64,000 nucleotides of DNA, from positions 6,899,001-6,963,000 of the forward strand of contig NZ_CP109446.1 in assembly GCF_036227265.1 (NCBI RefSeq), in the 5' to 3' direction. The position numbers and the translations under genes are program-made. Positions 7,220 through 17,339 of this stretch are shown here, piece after piece. The notes under the pieces are model-generated. The model saw only the letters and a list, made by a program, of their open reading frames with translations, did not search any database and was not told the DNA's origin. Numbering within the stretch: position 1 is the first letter of the stretch; each line of letters starts with the position of its first letter. Source of the stretch: Streptomyces sp. NBC_01476 (GTDB taxonomy: Bacteria; Actinomycetota; Actinomycetes; Streptomycetales; Streptomycetaceae).

Positions 7220-10200
7220 TGAGACAACAGCCACGGAAGAGGCAGAGCCGACGATCATCCGCTGTCGTCTTCGCTGCGGCAACCGCGTTGGTCGCTTCCG
7301 CCTTCACCGTCAACGCCGCACAGGCGGCGACATCGCAACCGGCCGCGAACCCGGCGCAGAAGCAGGCCGCCGGCACGCCGGAGAAGCAGAAGCAGGCCAC
7401 CACACCATCGGCCGCGGTCCCGCTGAAGGACCGTGACAAGGTTCTTGGGAAGGGCTGGAAGACCTCCCCCGACCGGGCCGTGACCACAGCTGCTGACAGC
7501 GACGGACTCCACCTCCTGATCGCCGACAGCACGACCGGCTACGCCTGGAGAACCGCCGCGGTGCTGACCGAGCCCCAGCTCCCGGCCGACACCTGGATCG
7601 GCAACAGCTGCGTCATGGACGACCACCACGCGGCCGTCGCCTACGCCCCCCGCACCTTCACCAACAAGCAGGACCTCATGATGGGCGGCGCGCTCACCGC
7701 GATCGTGAACCTCGATGACGGCCGCGTCACAAGCTGCCCTTCACCGCGTCCCTGGCCTATTTCGACCCCACATGCAGCCCGGCCACGCACAGCGCCGTCT
7801 TCACCGCGCTCCGCGACTCGCAGACACGCCTGGTCACGGTGAACACCAAGGGCACAACCCTCGCGGACACCACCGCGAAGGGCGAGATCACCTCTGCCGT
7901 GCCCACCAAGGACGGTGTGATCGCAGCCTCGGGGAACCAGCTCGTCACCGTCGACCGCAACGGCCGGACGATCAGACTCACCGCCACGAAGCACGCCCCG
8001 TACGGCATCCGCGTGACCGGCGACGGCACGGTCGACTACATCGACCGCACAGGCGACACCGACGCCAACGTGCAGACTTACGCACACGGCAAGAAGACCA
8101 CCGTCGCCAGCGGCAAGATCACCGCGATGAACCTCCGCCAGGGCACGGACAGCACCGTCTACCTCGCCGGGAGAGCCAGCCATGGCAAGGGCTTCACAAC
8201 CAGTCGCATCAAGCCGCTGGACGTCTCGCCCGACGCGGAGGTCTCCACTCGCGGCCGCCTGGCTGTCGACCCGGTTCTGTCGCCCGCCGTGCAGACCGGC
8301 CTGACGAGGATCGCGGGGGCGGGGCGAGCCGTGCCCGGCACCGAGCCGCAGCCGGCCCCCACCGCAGCCTCCGACGGCCCGCTCGCGGTCACGTCCACGG
8401 CCACACCCACGGGCAGCAAGGTCACCCAGACCGTCGCCCCCTGGTCCGGCGGCGCGCCCGCCGCGCGATCCGCCGCGCCCGCCGCGCGGTCCGGAGCGCC
8501 GGCGGACGCGAACGGCACGGCCCCCTCCCCGGCGCTCGCCGGCATGTCGAAGGCGTCTGGCGGCGCAACCGCCAAAGCCGCCGCGACCACCGCGGACCAC
8601 GACCCGGTGGACACCGACCGCTGGTGCTCCGTGCCGCGCAACGACGTCAACGCCCAGGCGCTGCAACCCACACCGAACCAGGTCGAGTGGGCGGTGGACA
8701 TGGCCGTCCGCGGTGACCTGACCTCGGCATGGGTCTCCCAGGGCGGCTGGCGCTCCCAGGCCGGACTGGGCACCATCAGCCCGCAGGCCCTGTTCGCCAA
8801 GCCGGCCCTGACCGGCGGCGGAAGCATCCCCGCACAGGTCGAACTGGGCATCCTGGCCCAGGAGTCCAATCTGTGGCAGGCCGAATCCGGCGCGATACCC
8901 GGCCAGATGGGCAATCCCCTGGCGTCAGTGGCCGGCTTCTACGGCCACAAAGGCACCACATCCTCCGACTACTGGAAGATCGACTGGGAGAACTCCGACT
9001 GCGGCTACGGCGTCGGCCAGGTCACCGACGGCATGCGCCTGGCAGGTCACGAGAAGACCGGCGAGACCAGCCTGTCGCCCGCCCTGCAGAAAGCCGTCGC
9101 GCTGGACTACACCGTCAACGTGGCCGCATCACTGCAGATCCTCGCCGACAAGTGGAACGAGGTGCACACCGCCGGCCAGACCGTCACCGTCAACAACGAC
9201 GACGCCTCCAAGCCGGAGAACTGGTTCACCGCCGTGTGGAACTACAACCTCGGCTATAACCCGCCCGGCTCCGGCCCCGGCGGACCCGACGGCCCGTGGG
9301 GGCTGGGGTGGTACAACAACCCCGCCAACCCCATCTACCCGGCGGGCCGGCAGGCGTTCATGGACACCAGCCTCGACCCGGGCGCCAACCACGACGCCGC
9401 CCACCCGCAGGACTGGCCCTACGAGGAGAAGGTGATGGGCTGGGCCGCCTGGTCCATCGACACCGGCCACTCCTACGCCACCTCAGGACGGCAGGACTGG
9501 CCCGGCGACAGCGGCTTCTCCTCCGCAGGCTTCCAGCCCTCCTGGTGGCTCACCCCCGCGGAACGCAGCGAGATCAAGCCGCCGCTGGACACCTTCTGCA
9601 ACACCAGCAACGACTGCGAGGTCTCCGACCCGCCCCCGTGCGAGACCGACCACATCGAGGGCTGCGACCAACTCCACTGGTGGCACGAGCAGAACACCGT
9701 CTGGAAGACCAACTGCGCCGACACCTGCGGCCACGAGAGCATCAAGTACGTCACGCTGCGCGCCGAACCGGGCCGCGGCTACCGCCTCCAGTACGGCGAA
9801 CCCGACTGCGCGGCAGCCCCCGCGGGCGCCATGGTCGTCCACTCCGTGCCCGACGGAACACCCACCTGGAGCCAGACCTGCGGCAACGCCGCCTCCTCCG
9901 GAACCTTCCAGTTCACCTTCTACCCCGACAGTTCCGACCAGTACGAGGCCAAAGGCGACCTGAGCCAGATAGGCGGCGGCTACCAAGGCCACTACTGGTA
10001 CGCGCACACCCGCAATGACGCGCACCTCGGCGGTGACGGGGGAAGGATGACCGTCGATGGCACGTGGACGCTCAACCAGAGCCTCAACCAATGGGCCCGG
10101 GTCATGGTGCACGTGCCCGACACCGGCGCCCAGACCCAACAGGCGCACTACAAGATCTACGGAATCGCAGGGCAGAGCGGCGGCTACGACCGCTACATCA

Positions 10201-11342
10201 ACCAGCACCGGCAGTCCAACGCATGGCTCTCCCTCGGCGTCTACCGGTTCTCCGGAACCCCGAAGGTGGACCTCAGTAACGCGACCGATGACGGAACCGC
10301 GGACGACGACGTCGCCTGGGACGCGGTCGCGTTCCAACCGCTGCCGGGAAAGCCGAAGCACATCGTTGCGGCTCTCGGCGACTCCTACTCCTCCGGTGAG
10401 GGTGCGGGCAACTACTTTCCGGAGACCGACCAGGACCATGGCACCAGCACCTGGAATGCCTGCGCGCGCAGCAAGGACGCCTGGCCCCGCAAGCTCGTGC
10501 TACCGGGCGAGACCGCCACGCTGGGCTCGCTCAGCGACGCCTGGAGCACCAGCGCGGAACTCGGCTTCGTCGCCTGCTCCGGCGCCAAGAACTGGAACGT
10601 CCAGACGCAAGGCGAACTGACGACGCCGGGCACCTACGGCTCGTACCCGGTCGACTGGGACGACCGCACGAATAACCCCGTCGACGGGCAGTTCCACGAG
10701 ATGAATCAGATGGACTCCGGCGTACTCGACGGCGACACGACACTGGTGACGTTGACCATCGGAGGCAACGACCAGAACGCTTTCAGCGACGCGATCTCGG
10801 ACTGCGCCGGCAGTCCGCTCAGCTGCGGCGGCGACGCCTTCACGGCCAAGTACGACAAGCTCATCGACGACGCCGAGAAAAACATCCTCGAAACGCTCAA
10901 GGAGATCAGGGACAGGGCACCCAACGCCCAGATCGTACTGGTCGGCTACCCGGCCCCGATCAGTACGGGCAGTACCTGCGACGCTGCCGGCGGCGCCGTG
11001 GGCAGCGACCCGCAGACCCTGACCGACCTGGCGTTCTACTTCGCCGCGGGGGACCAGGACACGATTTTCAAGATCAACGACACGAAGGTCGACCAAATCG
11101 ATCCGTACTCGTGGTTCACCGACCACGAGGTCTGCGACAGCGACTCCTGGATCAAGGGAGTCAGCATCGGGCCCAACAGCGAGGGCGACTTCCACGCCGG
11201 CGACCCCAACGCCACGTGCGCATGGGTGTTCGACACCTGTGTGAGTCGGGAGTCCTTCCACCCCAACGTGTCGGGAACCACCGGCTACGCGGAGTTGGTC
11301 GACGAGGAGTTGGCCAACACCCTTGGATATACTGGAGGATGA
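7220..11342 (+). CDS. Large secreted protein: lysozyme-like, golvesin-type and SGNH hydrolase domains (one apparent frameshift)
   Basis: Translation from the ATG at 7220 gives a twin-arginine-like, hydrophobic signal (MRQQPRKRQSRRSSAVVFAA, cleavage near AQA-AT). The first frame runs to about 7732, where one C seems missing (VTCACAAG instead of an ACC codon), and continues to 11342 in the next frame; total about 1,374 residues. About residues 475-760 look like a lytic transglycosylase/lysozyme-like domain (ELGILAQESNLWQ, GYGVGQVTDGM, AVWNYNLGYN). About 915-1043 resemble a golvesin C-terminal-type domain (GGYQGHYWYAHTRND, WARVMVHVPD). About 1045-1370 are an SGNH/GDSL esterase with GDSYSSGEG, IGGNDQ and ESFHPN. 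Likely an extracellular cell-wall or polymer-active enzyme. Its stop overlaps the next gene's start. Confidence 0.75.
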
Positions 11343-11830
11343 TTAAAAAGCGGCCCGCCCGCACGCCCGGCCACAACCGGTGGCCGGTCGTGTGGGCCGT
11401 CGGCCTCTTCCTTGTGCTGCTGTTCATCGGGACATGGATTCTGTACACCATGCTCAGGGGCCTCTCGCCGCACGACCCCAAGCCCCACAGCCCCGAGACG
11501 CGATCGGCCGTAAAGGCGGCCGAGCAGACAGCGCACGCCCTGGCGCAGGCCGACGCCGACGGAACCCTGTCCGAACCGGAGGCCCGATCGGCCGTCGCAG
11601 ACGGCGGCGTACTGACCCAGCTGAGTCTGGAGGACGACTCGGGCAGCCTGACGGTGGCCTTTCCCTACACCGAGGAGCCCCCGGGGACCGGCATCACACT
11701 CCGCCGCTACGTGTGCGTGTACTTCCTCGTGCTCACCGGGCAGGCCGTGGAGACCAACTACTCCGGCGGCTGCCCCGTGCACCCGCGGCCCCTCACCACC
11801 ACCACCGGCGTCGGCGGGTTTGCACGGTGA
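11339..11830 (+). CDS. Small membrane-anchored protein
   Basis: A 163-residue protein starting MIKKRPARTPGHNRWPVVWA. One transmembrane helix (about residues 15-40, VVWAVGLFLVLLFIGTWILY) follows a basic N-terminus. The remainder is probably extracellular, with two cysteines (RYVCVYF, GGCPVHP) that could pair. The ATG overlaps the TGA of the exoprotein gene (ATGA), and GGAGG directly abuts the start, so expression is probably coupled. I do not recognise the family; it may be a partner or anchor for the secreted hydrolase. Confidence 0.65.
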   Translation: MIKKRPARTPGHNRWPVVWAVGLFLVLLFIGTWILYTMLRGLSPHDPKPHSPETRSAVKAAEQTAHALAQADADGTLSEPEARSAVADGGVLTQLSLEDDSGSLTVAFPYTEEPPGTGITLRRYVCVYFLVLTGQAVETNYSGGCPVHPRPLTTTTGVGGFAR

Positions 11831-11837
11831 CCGGGGG

Positions 11838-13204
11838 TGTGTCAATTTAGCGGCTGATCTTGGTTGTTGAGGGTTCAGTTGTTGGCCGGGGTGAGCCGGC
11901 CCTCGAAAGCGATCTGGAAGGCGTTGAGTGGTGCCTTCCAGCGCATGGTCCACTTCTTGCGGCCCTTGCCGGTCGGGTCGAGGCTCATCAGTGCCATGTA
12001 GACGCACTTGAGGGCGGCGGCCTCGTTGGGGAAGTGCCCGCGGGCCCGGACGGCCTTGCGTATCCGCGCGTTGACGGACTCGATGGCGTTGGTCGAGCAG
12101 ATGACGGTGCGGGTCTCGACGTCGGAGGAGAGGAAGGGCACGAATTCGGCCCAGGCGTTTTCCCACAGCTGGACGATCGCCGGGTACTTCCTGCCCCAGG
12201 CGTCCTGGAACTCTCCGAAGCGCTCCGCTGCCGCGCTCTCGTTCGAGGCGGTGTAGACGGGCTTGAGCGCCTTGGCGATCTTGTCCCAGTCCTGGCGGGC
12301 CGCGTAGCGGAAGCTGTTGCGCAGGAGGTGAACGATGCAGGTCTGCACAATTGTTCGAGGCCAGACCGTCTCGACCGCGTCGGGCAGGCCCTTGAGGCCG
12401 TCGCAGACGAGCATCAGCACGTCGTCCAGGCCGCGGTTCTTCAGCTCGGTGAACACCTGCAGCCAGTACTTCGCTCCCTCGCCCCCGTCGCCGGCCCAGA
12501 TCCCGAGGATGTCCCGGGTGCCCTCGGCCGTGACAGCCATGACCACGTAAACGGGCCGGTTCGCGACCTTCCCGTCCCTGATCTTCACGTTGATGGCGTC
12601 CACGAACAGGACCGGGTAGACGCGGTCCAGCGGCCGGTTCTGCCATTCGGTCATGCCCTCCATCACCTGGTCGGTGATCGTGGAGATCGTCTGTTTGGAG
12701 ACCTCGGCGCCGTAGACCTCGGCCAGGTGCGCGGAGATCTCCCCGTGGGTGAGGCCCTTCGCGGACAGCGACAGCACCATCTCATCCACACCCGTCAGGC
12801 GCCGCTGCCGCTTCCTGACGATTTGCGGCTCGAAGGTGCCGGCCACGTCCCTCGGCACCTTCACCTCGACCGGCCCGACATCGGTCAGCACGGTCTTCGC
12901 CCGGGTGCCGTTGCGGCTGTTGCCGCTGTTGCGGCCCTCGAAATCGTGCTTGCCGTAGCCGAGGTGATCGGTGATCTCGCCCTCCAGGGCGGACTCCAGC
13001 ACCCGCTTGGTCAGCTGCTGCAACAGCCCGCCCTCACCGGTCAGTTGCAGGCCCTCGCTCCGGGCCCGGTCGACCAGCATCGCGATCAACTGCTCGTCCG
13101 ACGTGGCCACACCGACCGGCTCCCCGACGGACTCGTGCTCGATCATCGTCTCACTCACTTGGCGTCTCTCCCATGATCAGCAGATCCGCCGTTGATTAGA
13201 CACT
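11838..13204 (-). mobile_element. IS256-family insertion sequence (complete)
   Basis: About 1.37 kb around an intact mutator-type transposase gene. The ends are imperfect inverted repeats: GTGTCAATTTAGCGGCTGAT at 11839 and GTGTCTAATCAACGGCGGAT read inward from about 13203. Both sides also carry a G-run outside the GTGTC. A target duplication could not be assigned by eye. Confidence 0.85.
11875..13158 (-). CDS. IS256-family (mutator) transposase
   Basis: An intact 427-residue protein. It shows the N-terminal LLQQLTKRVLESALEGEITDHL block, GTRAKTVLTDVGPVEVKVPR and the catalytic core with DDE residues: Asp in YPVLFVDAINVKIRDG, Asp in LMLVCDGLKGLPDAV, Glu in STNAIESVNARIRK. The length is normal for the family. 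The gene nearly fills the element. Confidence 0.93.
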   Translation of the reverse strand: MSETMIEHESVGEPVGVATSDEQLIAMLVDRARSEGLQLTGEGGLLQQLTKRVLESALEGEITDHLGYGKHDFEGRNSGNSRNGTRAKTVLTDVGPVEVKVPRDVAGTFEPQIVRKRQRRLTGVDEMVLSLSAKGLTHGEISAHLAEVYGAEVSKQTISTITDQVMEGMTEWQNRPLDRVYPVLFVDAINVKIRDGKVANRPVYVVMAVTAEGTRDILGIWAGDGGEGAKYWLQVFTELKNRGLDDVLMLVCDGLKGLPDAVETVWPRTIVQTCIVHLLRNSFRYAARQDWDKIAKALKPVYTASNESAAAERFGEFQDAWGRKYPAIVQLWENAWAEFVPFLSSDVETRTVICSTNAIESVNARIRKAVRARGHFPNEAAALKCVYMALMSLDPTGKGRKKWTMRWKAPLNAFQIAFEGRLTPANN

Positions 13205-13251
13205 CCCCCCAGGGCCAAAACCGGAAGATGATCACAACCAAGAACAGGCCC

Positions 13252-13395
13252 TAGCGCAGCGCCGCGTTGATCCTGCGGGGGTATGTGGGTTTGAGTGGGG
13301 TGCCACCGTAGGTCCACCGGTAGGGCTTGGTGTCGTGCTCGTCGTAGGCCGTGACGAACTTGTCGATCGTGCCAGCGAGATCGCAAACGGATTCG
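13252..13395 (-). pseudogene. IS630-family transposase C-terminal fragment
   Basis: Read leftward, the end of an open frame gives LAGTIDKFVTAYDEHDTKPY followed by RWTYGGTPLKP and a TAG. This matches the usual C-terminal tail of Streptomyces IS630-type transposases (D-FV-AY-----KPYRWTY-GTPLK). No catalytic part is present. The fragment abuts the IS256 element and the downstream SDR gene. Confidence 0.55.
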
Positions 13396-13443
13396 ACACC
13401 GCCATCGGCTGTACCTATCACTATGTTCGCGCGTAAGCGGCGG

Positions 13444-14172
13444 TCAGACCGCGACGCGGCCTCCATCAGCGGGCAGAACAGCTCCGTAGATGAAGCTGGC
13501 CTCGTCGGAGGCGAGGAAGCAGACGGCCGCGGCGATCTCGTCGGGATCCGCCCCTCGCCGTGCTGGCACGGTCGCGGCCAGAGCGTCGAACATCTCACCC
13601 ATCGCGGTGCTCGCCGGGGTGCGAGTCGGCCCCGGGGCAACGACGTTGACCCGTACGCCCTGCGGGCCGTACTCGGCAGTCCAGGACTTGGTCAGGGCCT
13701 CGATCGCTGCCTTGGAGGCTCCGTAGGCGGCCAAGCCACTCATGCCGACGGTCGCCGCCATCGTCGAGATGCTGATGATCGCACCGCCGCCCCGGGCGGC
13801 CATCCTCGGCGCGATTGCCGCGGTCAGGTAGAACGGTGCCTTGACGTTGACGTCGAAGACCAGGTCGAAGTCCTCCTCCGTAGTCTGCTCGGTGGGGCCG
13901 CCCGGGAAGACGCCGGCGTTGTTCACGAGCACGTCGACATCCGCCGCGGCCTCAGCCAGGCGCCGCACGTCGTCGAAGTTCGCGAGATCGGCGGCGATGA
14001 ACCGGGCCTTGCCACCCTGTGCGTCGATCTCGGCGATGACCTCGTCACCGCGTCGCTTGTCGCGACCGGTCAGGATCACGTGGGCGCCGCGGCGTGCCAT
14101 CTTCATTGCCACGGCGCGGCCGATGCCCGAGGTGCCGCCCGTCACGAGCGCGGTCTTTCCCTGAAGTGTCAT
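13444..14172 (-). CDS. SDR-family NAD(P)-dependent oxidoreductase
   Basis: A 242-residue classical short-chain dehydrogenase/reductase. It has the cofactor motif TGGTSGIG (residues 11-18), NNAG (84-87) and the catalytic Ser in IISISTMAA with YGASK (Tyr150, Lys154). It ends with SFIYGAVLPADGG, the usual SDR C-terminal signature. It is downstream of the NmrA-like gene on the same strand (32-bp gap), probably one transcript controlled by the divergent TetR regulator. The substrate is unknown. Confidence 0.9.
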   Translation of the reverse strand: MTLQGKTALVTGGTSGIGRAVAMKMARRGAHVILTGRDKRRGDEVIAEIDAQGGKARFIAADLANFDDVRRLAEAAADVDVLVNNAGVFPGGPTEQTTEEDFDLVFDVNVKAPFYLTAAIAPRMAARGGGAIISISTMAATVGMSGLAAYGASKAAIEALTKSWTAEYGPQGVRVNVVAPGPTRTPASTAMGEMFDALAATVPARRGADPDEIAAAVCFLASDEASFIYGAVLPADGGRVAV

Positions 14173-14204
14173 GGTCCTGTTTCCTTCTTCTCTCGGTGTG
14201 CTGT

Positions 14205-15047
14205 CTACGCGAACGAGGCGGCGTAGTCGGCGGCGAACTGCTCGAACGAGCGCGCCGGGCGGCCCAGCAGGGTCGGCACGTCCTGGGTGGCCCAGTCGGC
14301 GTCGCCCTCCGCGATCATGCTGAACGCCTGGGCGTTCATGTGGGCGATCTGCTCGGGGACCCCGGCGCGGATCATCGCGTCCTTGTTCTCCTCGAAGCTC
14401 AATTCCCGGTAGGTGATGGTCCGGCCCAGCAGCCTGGAGAGCACGGCGGCTACCTCGTCATTGGAGATCGCCTGCGGGCCGGTGAGCCAGTAGGTCTTGC
14501 CGGCGTGCCCAGCGGGCGTGGCGGCGATCGTGGCGGCCACCGCCGCCACGTCCCGGGTGTCGACCATGCCTGTACGTCCCTTGCCGGCCGCGGAGCCGAA
14601 GCCGCTGGTCTTGGCGATCGCGGGCGCCAATGCAAGGACGTTCTGCATGTAGGCGTTCGAACGCAGCAGGGTGTGGGGCACCCCGCTGGCGGCCAGCCCT
14701 GCCTCGATCTCGCTCTGCCCGCGCCGCCGGGCGATCGGCGAGTCGGGCGAGGCCTTGCTGCTCGCCTTGACGATGTGCCCGACCCCGGCCCGCGCGGCGC
14801 TGGCGACGACGTTCAGTTCCTGCGCGGGCACGGCGGGGCTGACCAGCACCACCGCTGTCACTCCCGCCATCGCCGCATCGATGCTCCCCGGCACCTCCAG
14901 GTCGCCGACCACGACGTGCGCACCCGCATCCGCCAGCGCCTTCGCCTTCGCCGGGTCCCGGACCAGCACCCGGACCGGCATCCGCTGCTGCGTGAGTAGG
15001 CGCACCGCTTCGGAGCCGACCTTCCCGGCCGTGGCGACAAGGATCAT
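14205..15047 (-). CDS. NmrA-like NAD(P)-binding oxidoreductase
   Basis: A 280-residue atypical SDR. The N-terminal Rossmann signature is MILVATAGKVGSEAVRLL, followed by VRVLVRDPAKA and VVVGDLEVPGSI. It lacks the classical Tyr-x-x-x-Lys and has the NmrA/azoreductase-like layout (ASSKASPDSPIARRRGQSE, TMLRSN-like LLRSNAYMQN, YWLTGPQAIS). It is the first gene of a two-gene operon with the SDR, divergent from a TetR gene over a shared 96-bp region with a palindrome. A quinone- or azo-reductase-like stress role is plausible but not shown. Confidence 0.85.
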   Translation of the reverse strand: MILVATAGKVGSEAVRLLTQQRMPVRVLVRDPAKAKALADAGAHVVVGDLEVPGSIDAAMAGVTAVVLVSPAVPAQELNVVASAARAGVGHIVKASSKASPDSPIARRRGQSEIEAGLAASGVPHTLLRSNAYMQNVLALAPAIAKTSGFGSAAGKGRTGMVDTRDVAAVAATIAATPAGHAGKTYWLTGPQAISNDEVAAVLSRLLGRTITYRELSFEENKDAMIRAGVPEQIAHMNAQAFSMIAEGDADWATQDVPTLLGRPARSFEQFAADYAASFA

Positions 15048-15105
15048 GGGGCCCTCTTTCCGCTCATCAAAACTGGGTTACAGCACCCACACTTTGCCAT
15101 CCAGA

Positions 15106-15123
15106 CTGGGTTGTCAAACCCAG
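15106..15123. promoter_or_regulatory. Probable TetR operator
   Basis: CTGGGTT-GTCA-AACCCAG is a perfect 7-bp inverted repeat with a 4-bp centre, in the divergent region between the NmrA-like gene and the TetR gene. A second half-site (ACTGGGTTAC) lies at about 15071-15080. The position suits autoregulation and control of the oxidoreductase operon. It also argues that the TetR start is the ATG at 15144, not the upstream ATG inside the palindrome. Confidence 0.65.
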
Positions 15124-15143
15124 AAAGTGCTAGCATCGGCCTC

Positions 15144-15806
15144 ATGAGCACTGATACGCGCAACCGGCCGAAGCTGACCGCCAAGGGAGCGCGCACCCGG
15201 GCCCGGATTGTGGACGCTGCCGCCCGGCTGACCCACGAACGGGGCGTCGCCAGCACCACACTCGACGACGTGCGGGCGGCGGCAGAGGTCAGCGGATCAC
15301 AGCTCTCCCACTACTTCGCCGACAAGGACGCACTCGTCCAGGCGGTCATCGACCACCAGGCCGACACCATCCTGGGCAACCAGCGACAGGCCGACCTCGG
15401 CAGCATCGAAGGACTCGCAGGCTGGCGGGACATGGTGGTCACCCAGGCGAAGAGCACACAAGCCAAGGCAGGCTGCCCTCTCGGATCGCTCGGCGGCCAA
15501 CTCGCCGAGGTCGACCCCGAGGCCCGCGCCCTGATCGCCGCCGGATTCGACCAGTGGTCCGCCGCCATTGGCGACGACCTGCGAACCCTTCACGCCGCCG
15601 GGCACCTCGACAGCGAGATCGACCCGGACGACCTCGCTGTCACCCTCCTCGCCGTACTCCAAGGCGGGCTGCTCCTCGCACAGGTCCACCGCGACCCCCG
15701 TGCCCTGGAAACCGCGCTCGACACCCTCATCGCCCTCGCCTCCAGCGGACCAGCCGCACCGCGAGGCAAGAACCCGTCACACACCGAGCCCGCCACCCTG
15801 CACTGA
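15144..15806 (+). CDS. TetR-family repressor
   Basis: A 220-residue protein starting MSTDTRNRPKLTAKGARTRA. The TetR HTH is at about residues 15-60 (RARIVDAAARLTHERGVAST, then EVSGSQLSHYFADKDALVQA). The C-terminal ligand domain includes KAGCPLGSLGGQLAE, the TetR_C_6-like signature of YxaF/LmrA-type regulators. It is divergent from the NmrA/SDR operon, which it probably represses. Its ligand is unknown. Confidence 0.88.
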   Translation: MSTDTRNRPKLTAKGARTRARIVDAAARLTHERGVASTTLDDVRAAAEVSGSQLSHYFADKDALVQAVIDHQADTILGNQRQADLGSIEGLAGWRDMVVTQAKSTQAKAGCPLGSLGGQLAEVDPEARALIAAGFDQWSAAIGDDLRTLHAAGHLDSEIDPDDLAVTLLAVLQGGLLLAQVHRDPRALETALDTLIALASSGPAAPRGKNPSHTEPATLH

Positions 15807-15896
15807 TCCGAACGCCGTTCCACCGTTGCGTGCGAGAAGCTTGTTCCCACGCCTGGGCCGAGCAGCCCGGTCCGATACACCACCGCAGTGAGTGTC

Positions 15897-16242
15897 GGGA
15901 CCTCCCCCTGACTGGTGGACACGCTGATACTGGATCTGCTTGATCCGGAGGAAGCGAGAAGACCGCCGATGGCGATGAAGGACTACTCGGACGAGTTCAA
16001 GGCCGATGCCGTGGCCCTGTACGAGTCCACACCCGGGGCGACCTACAAGAGCATCGCCGCTGATCTGGGCGTCAACCGGGCCACCCTGCGTGCGTGGGTG
16101 CTGCGGGACCGCGAACGCCGCGGCGTCACCGCCACGGCTGCAAAGCCGACCGTCCAGCCGGGGGCGGCGGTGCCGTCCGACGCTCCGGACGAGCGGATCC
16201 GGCAGCTGGAGGCGAGGGTGGCAGAGCTCGAAGCGAGCGAGC
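15897..16242 (+). mobile_element. Truncated IS3 copy (left end and most of orfA)
   Basis: This repeats, on the opposite strand, the left end and orfA of the complete element at 4155-5503, with no differences that I could see. It includes the GGGACCTCCCCCTGACTGG terminal repeat and the coding part from the start region to RVAELEASE. Identity stops at about 16242 within orfA, and an unrelated sequence (PPGWAGLAIEALKIA) follows in frame to a stop at 16346. The OrfA here lacks its C-terminal coiled coil, and there is no orfB. Confidence 0.85.
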
Positions 16243-16810
16243 CACCGGGCTGGGCAGGGCTGGCAATCGAGGCGCTGAAGATCGCGCTCGGAGACCGGGC
16301 ACGCGGCGAGGACGGCACCGCCGGAGATCCATGGACACGGCAATGAGCTCTCGGCCACGCTACCGACGTCGAGCGGCTGGCGGTGATCTACTCCGACGTC
16401 ACGCTCGATCCCGACCGGTGGCGCTTCGGCGAGGGCAGCGTTCTGTTGGGCGCCCAGCGCATCATCGTCGGCGCTTCAGCCCGGGTGCGAACGGCCGGCC
16501 CGCAGGCCGCGGTGCGGTACGCAGGACTTCGCCGGGCGGCGGTCGGCAGACCGACCCGGGTGGCGTCGGCTCGTTCCGGGCCGACGCAGAGCGAGTGTGC
16601 CCGTTGCTGCGGCGCTGTCAAGCGGCAATGAGATTTCGAGCGAACAGCCACCGGTTAACCAGTCCAGCTGACAAGGTCGCGCCCGACGACGCGAGTGGCC
16701 GTTCACTACCTCAAGTCGTTTGGCTGGCAGCGGAGTTGTGGATCGCCCGACTTACAGCGGCTGGGCAGGGGAGGCGGGACGCGCAGATTTGGGGAGTGCT
16801 GTTCAGGCGG
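16243..16810. other. Relic region between IS3 fragment and HTH gene
   Basis: There is no intact gene. On the + strand a protein-like stretch can be read (ERLAVIYSDVTLDPDRWRFG, then EGSVLLGAQRIIVGASA, about 16370-16480), but its frame ends without a recognisable domain and it has no start with a ribosome-binding site. It is probably the end of a gene cut by the IS3 fragment. Confidence 0.3.
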
Positions 16811-17188
16811 CTACGCGTCGGCCCTGGGGCTTTGAACGTCGAGGCGGAAGTCGCGGTGGAGGTCCGCGGGCCACAGCGGGGTGCCGAGGGCGACTTCGAG
16901 GAGGAAGACGGTGCGCACGTCCGTGACCCCGCTGCCGTCCAGGATGCGTCCGATGGTGGGGTGGGTACTGCCGACCAGCTCTGCGACCGCCCGCGCGCTC
17001 AGACCGCGTTCGTCCATCACCTTCAGCAGCTCGCGCGCCAAAGCCTGGGCAATGAAGGCGCCGGGCGGGGCGTCACCGGCCAGGCGCGCGTTGGGCCACA
17101 CGCCGGAGGCGATGTGAGACGACGGTGGTCCGTCGGGGTTGCGCACTTCCTCGTCGTCCCATCCCGGCGCTATCAGCAGGACTGTCAT
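16811..17188 (-). CDS. XRE-like helix-turn-helix regulator
   Basis: A 125-residue protein. The N-terminus is MTVLLIAPGWDDEEVRNPDG. The core from about residue 45 is an HTH (FIAQALARELLKVMDERGLS, AVAELVGSTHPTIGRILDGS, then DVRTVFLLEVALGTPLWP). It resembles small actinomycete transcriptional regulators of unknown target. It is divergent from the IS110 transposase gene. It appears complete; the start is the first good Met. Confidence 0.65.
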   Translation of the reverse strand: MTVLLIAPGWDDEEVRNPDGPPSSHIASGVWPNARLAGDAPPGAFIAQALARELLKVMDERGLSARAVAELVGSTHPTIGRILDGSGVTDVRTVFLLEVALGTPLWPADLHRDFRLDVQSPRADA

Positions 17189-17339
17189 CGGTCACCTCAT
17201 TCTCTCGGTCCGCATGGGGAGGCCGACAGCCACCCCACTAGTGGTACGTTTATTTACCACCAGGTGGCGGGAGCTGACCGTCCGGGGGCATGTTCCGTCC
17301 GGCCTGTCCCGGTGTGCGAAGGGGGCGGGGGTGGCGACG

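Noticed and set aside
11285..12646. Minus-strand frame reading through the IS256 end into 11285
   Set aside because: It is an out-of-frame reading of the IS256 transposase; the true transposase is 11875-13158.
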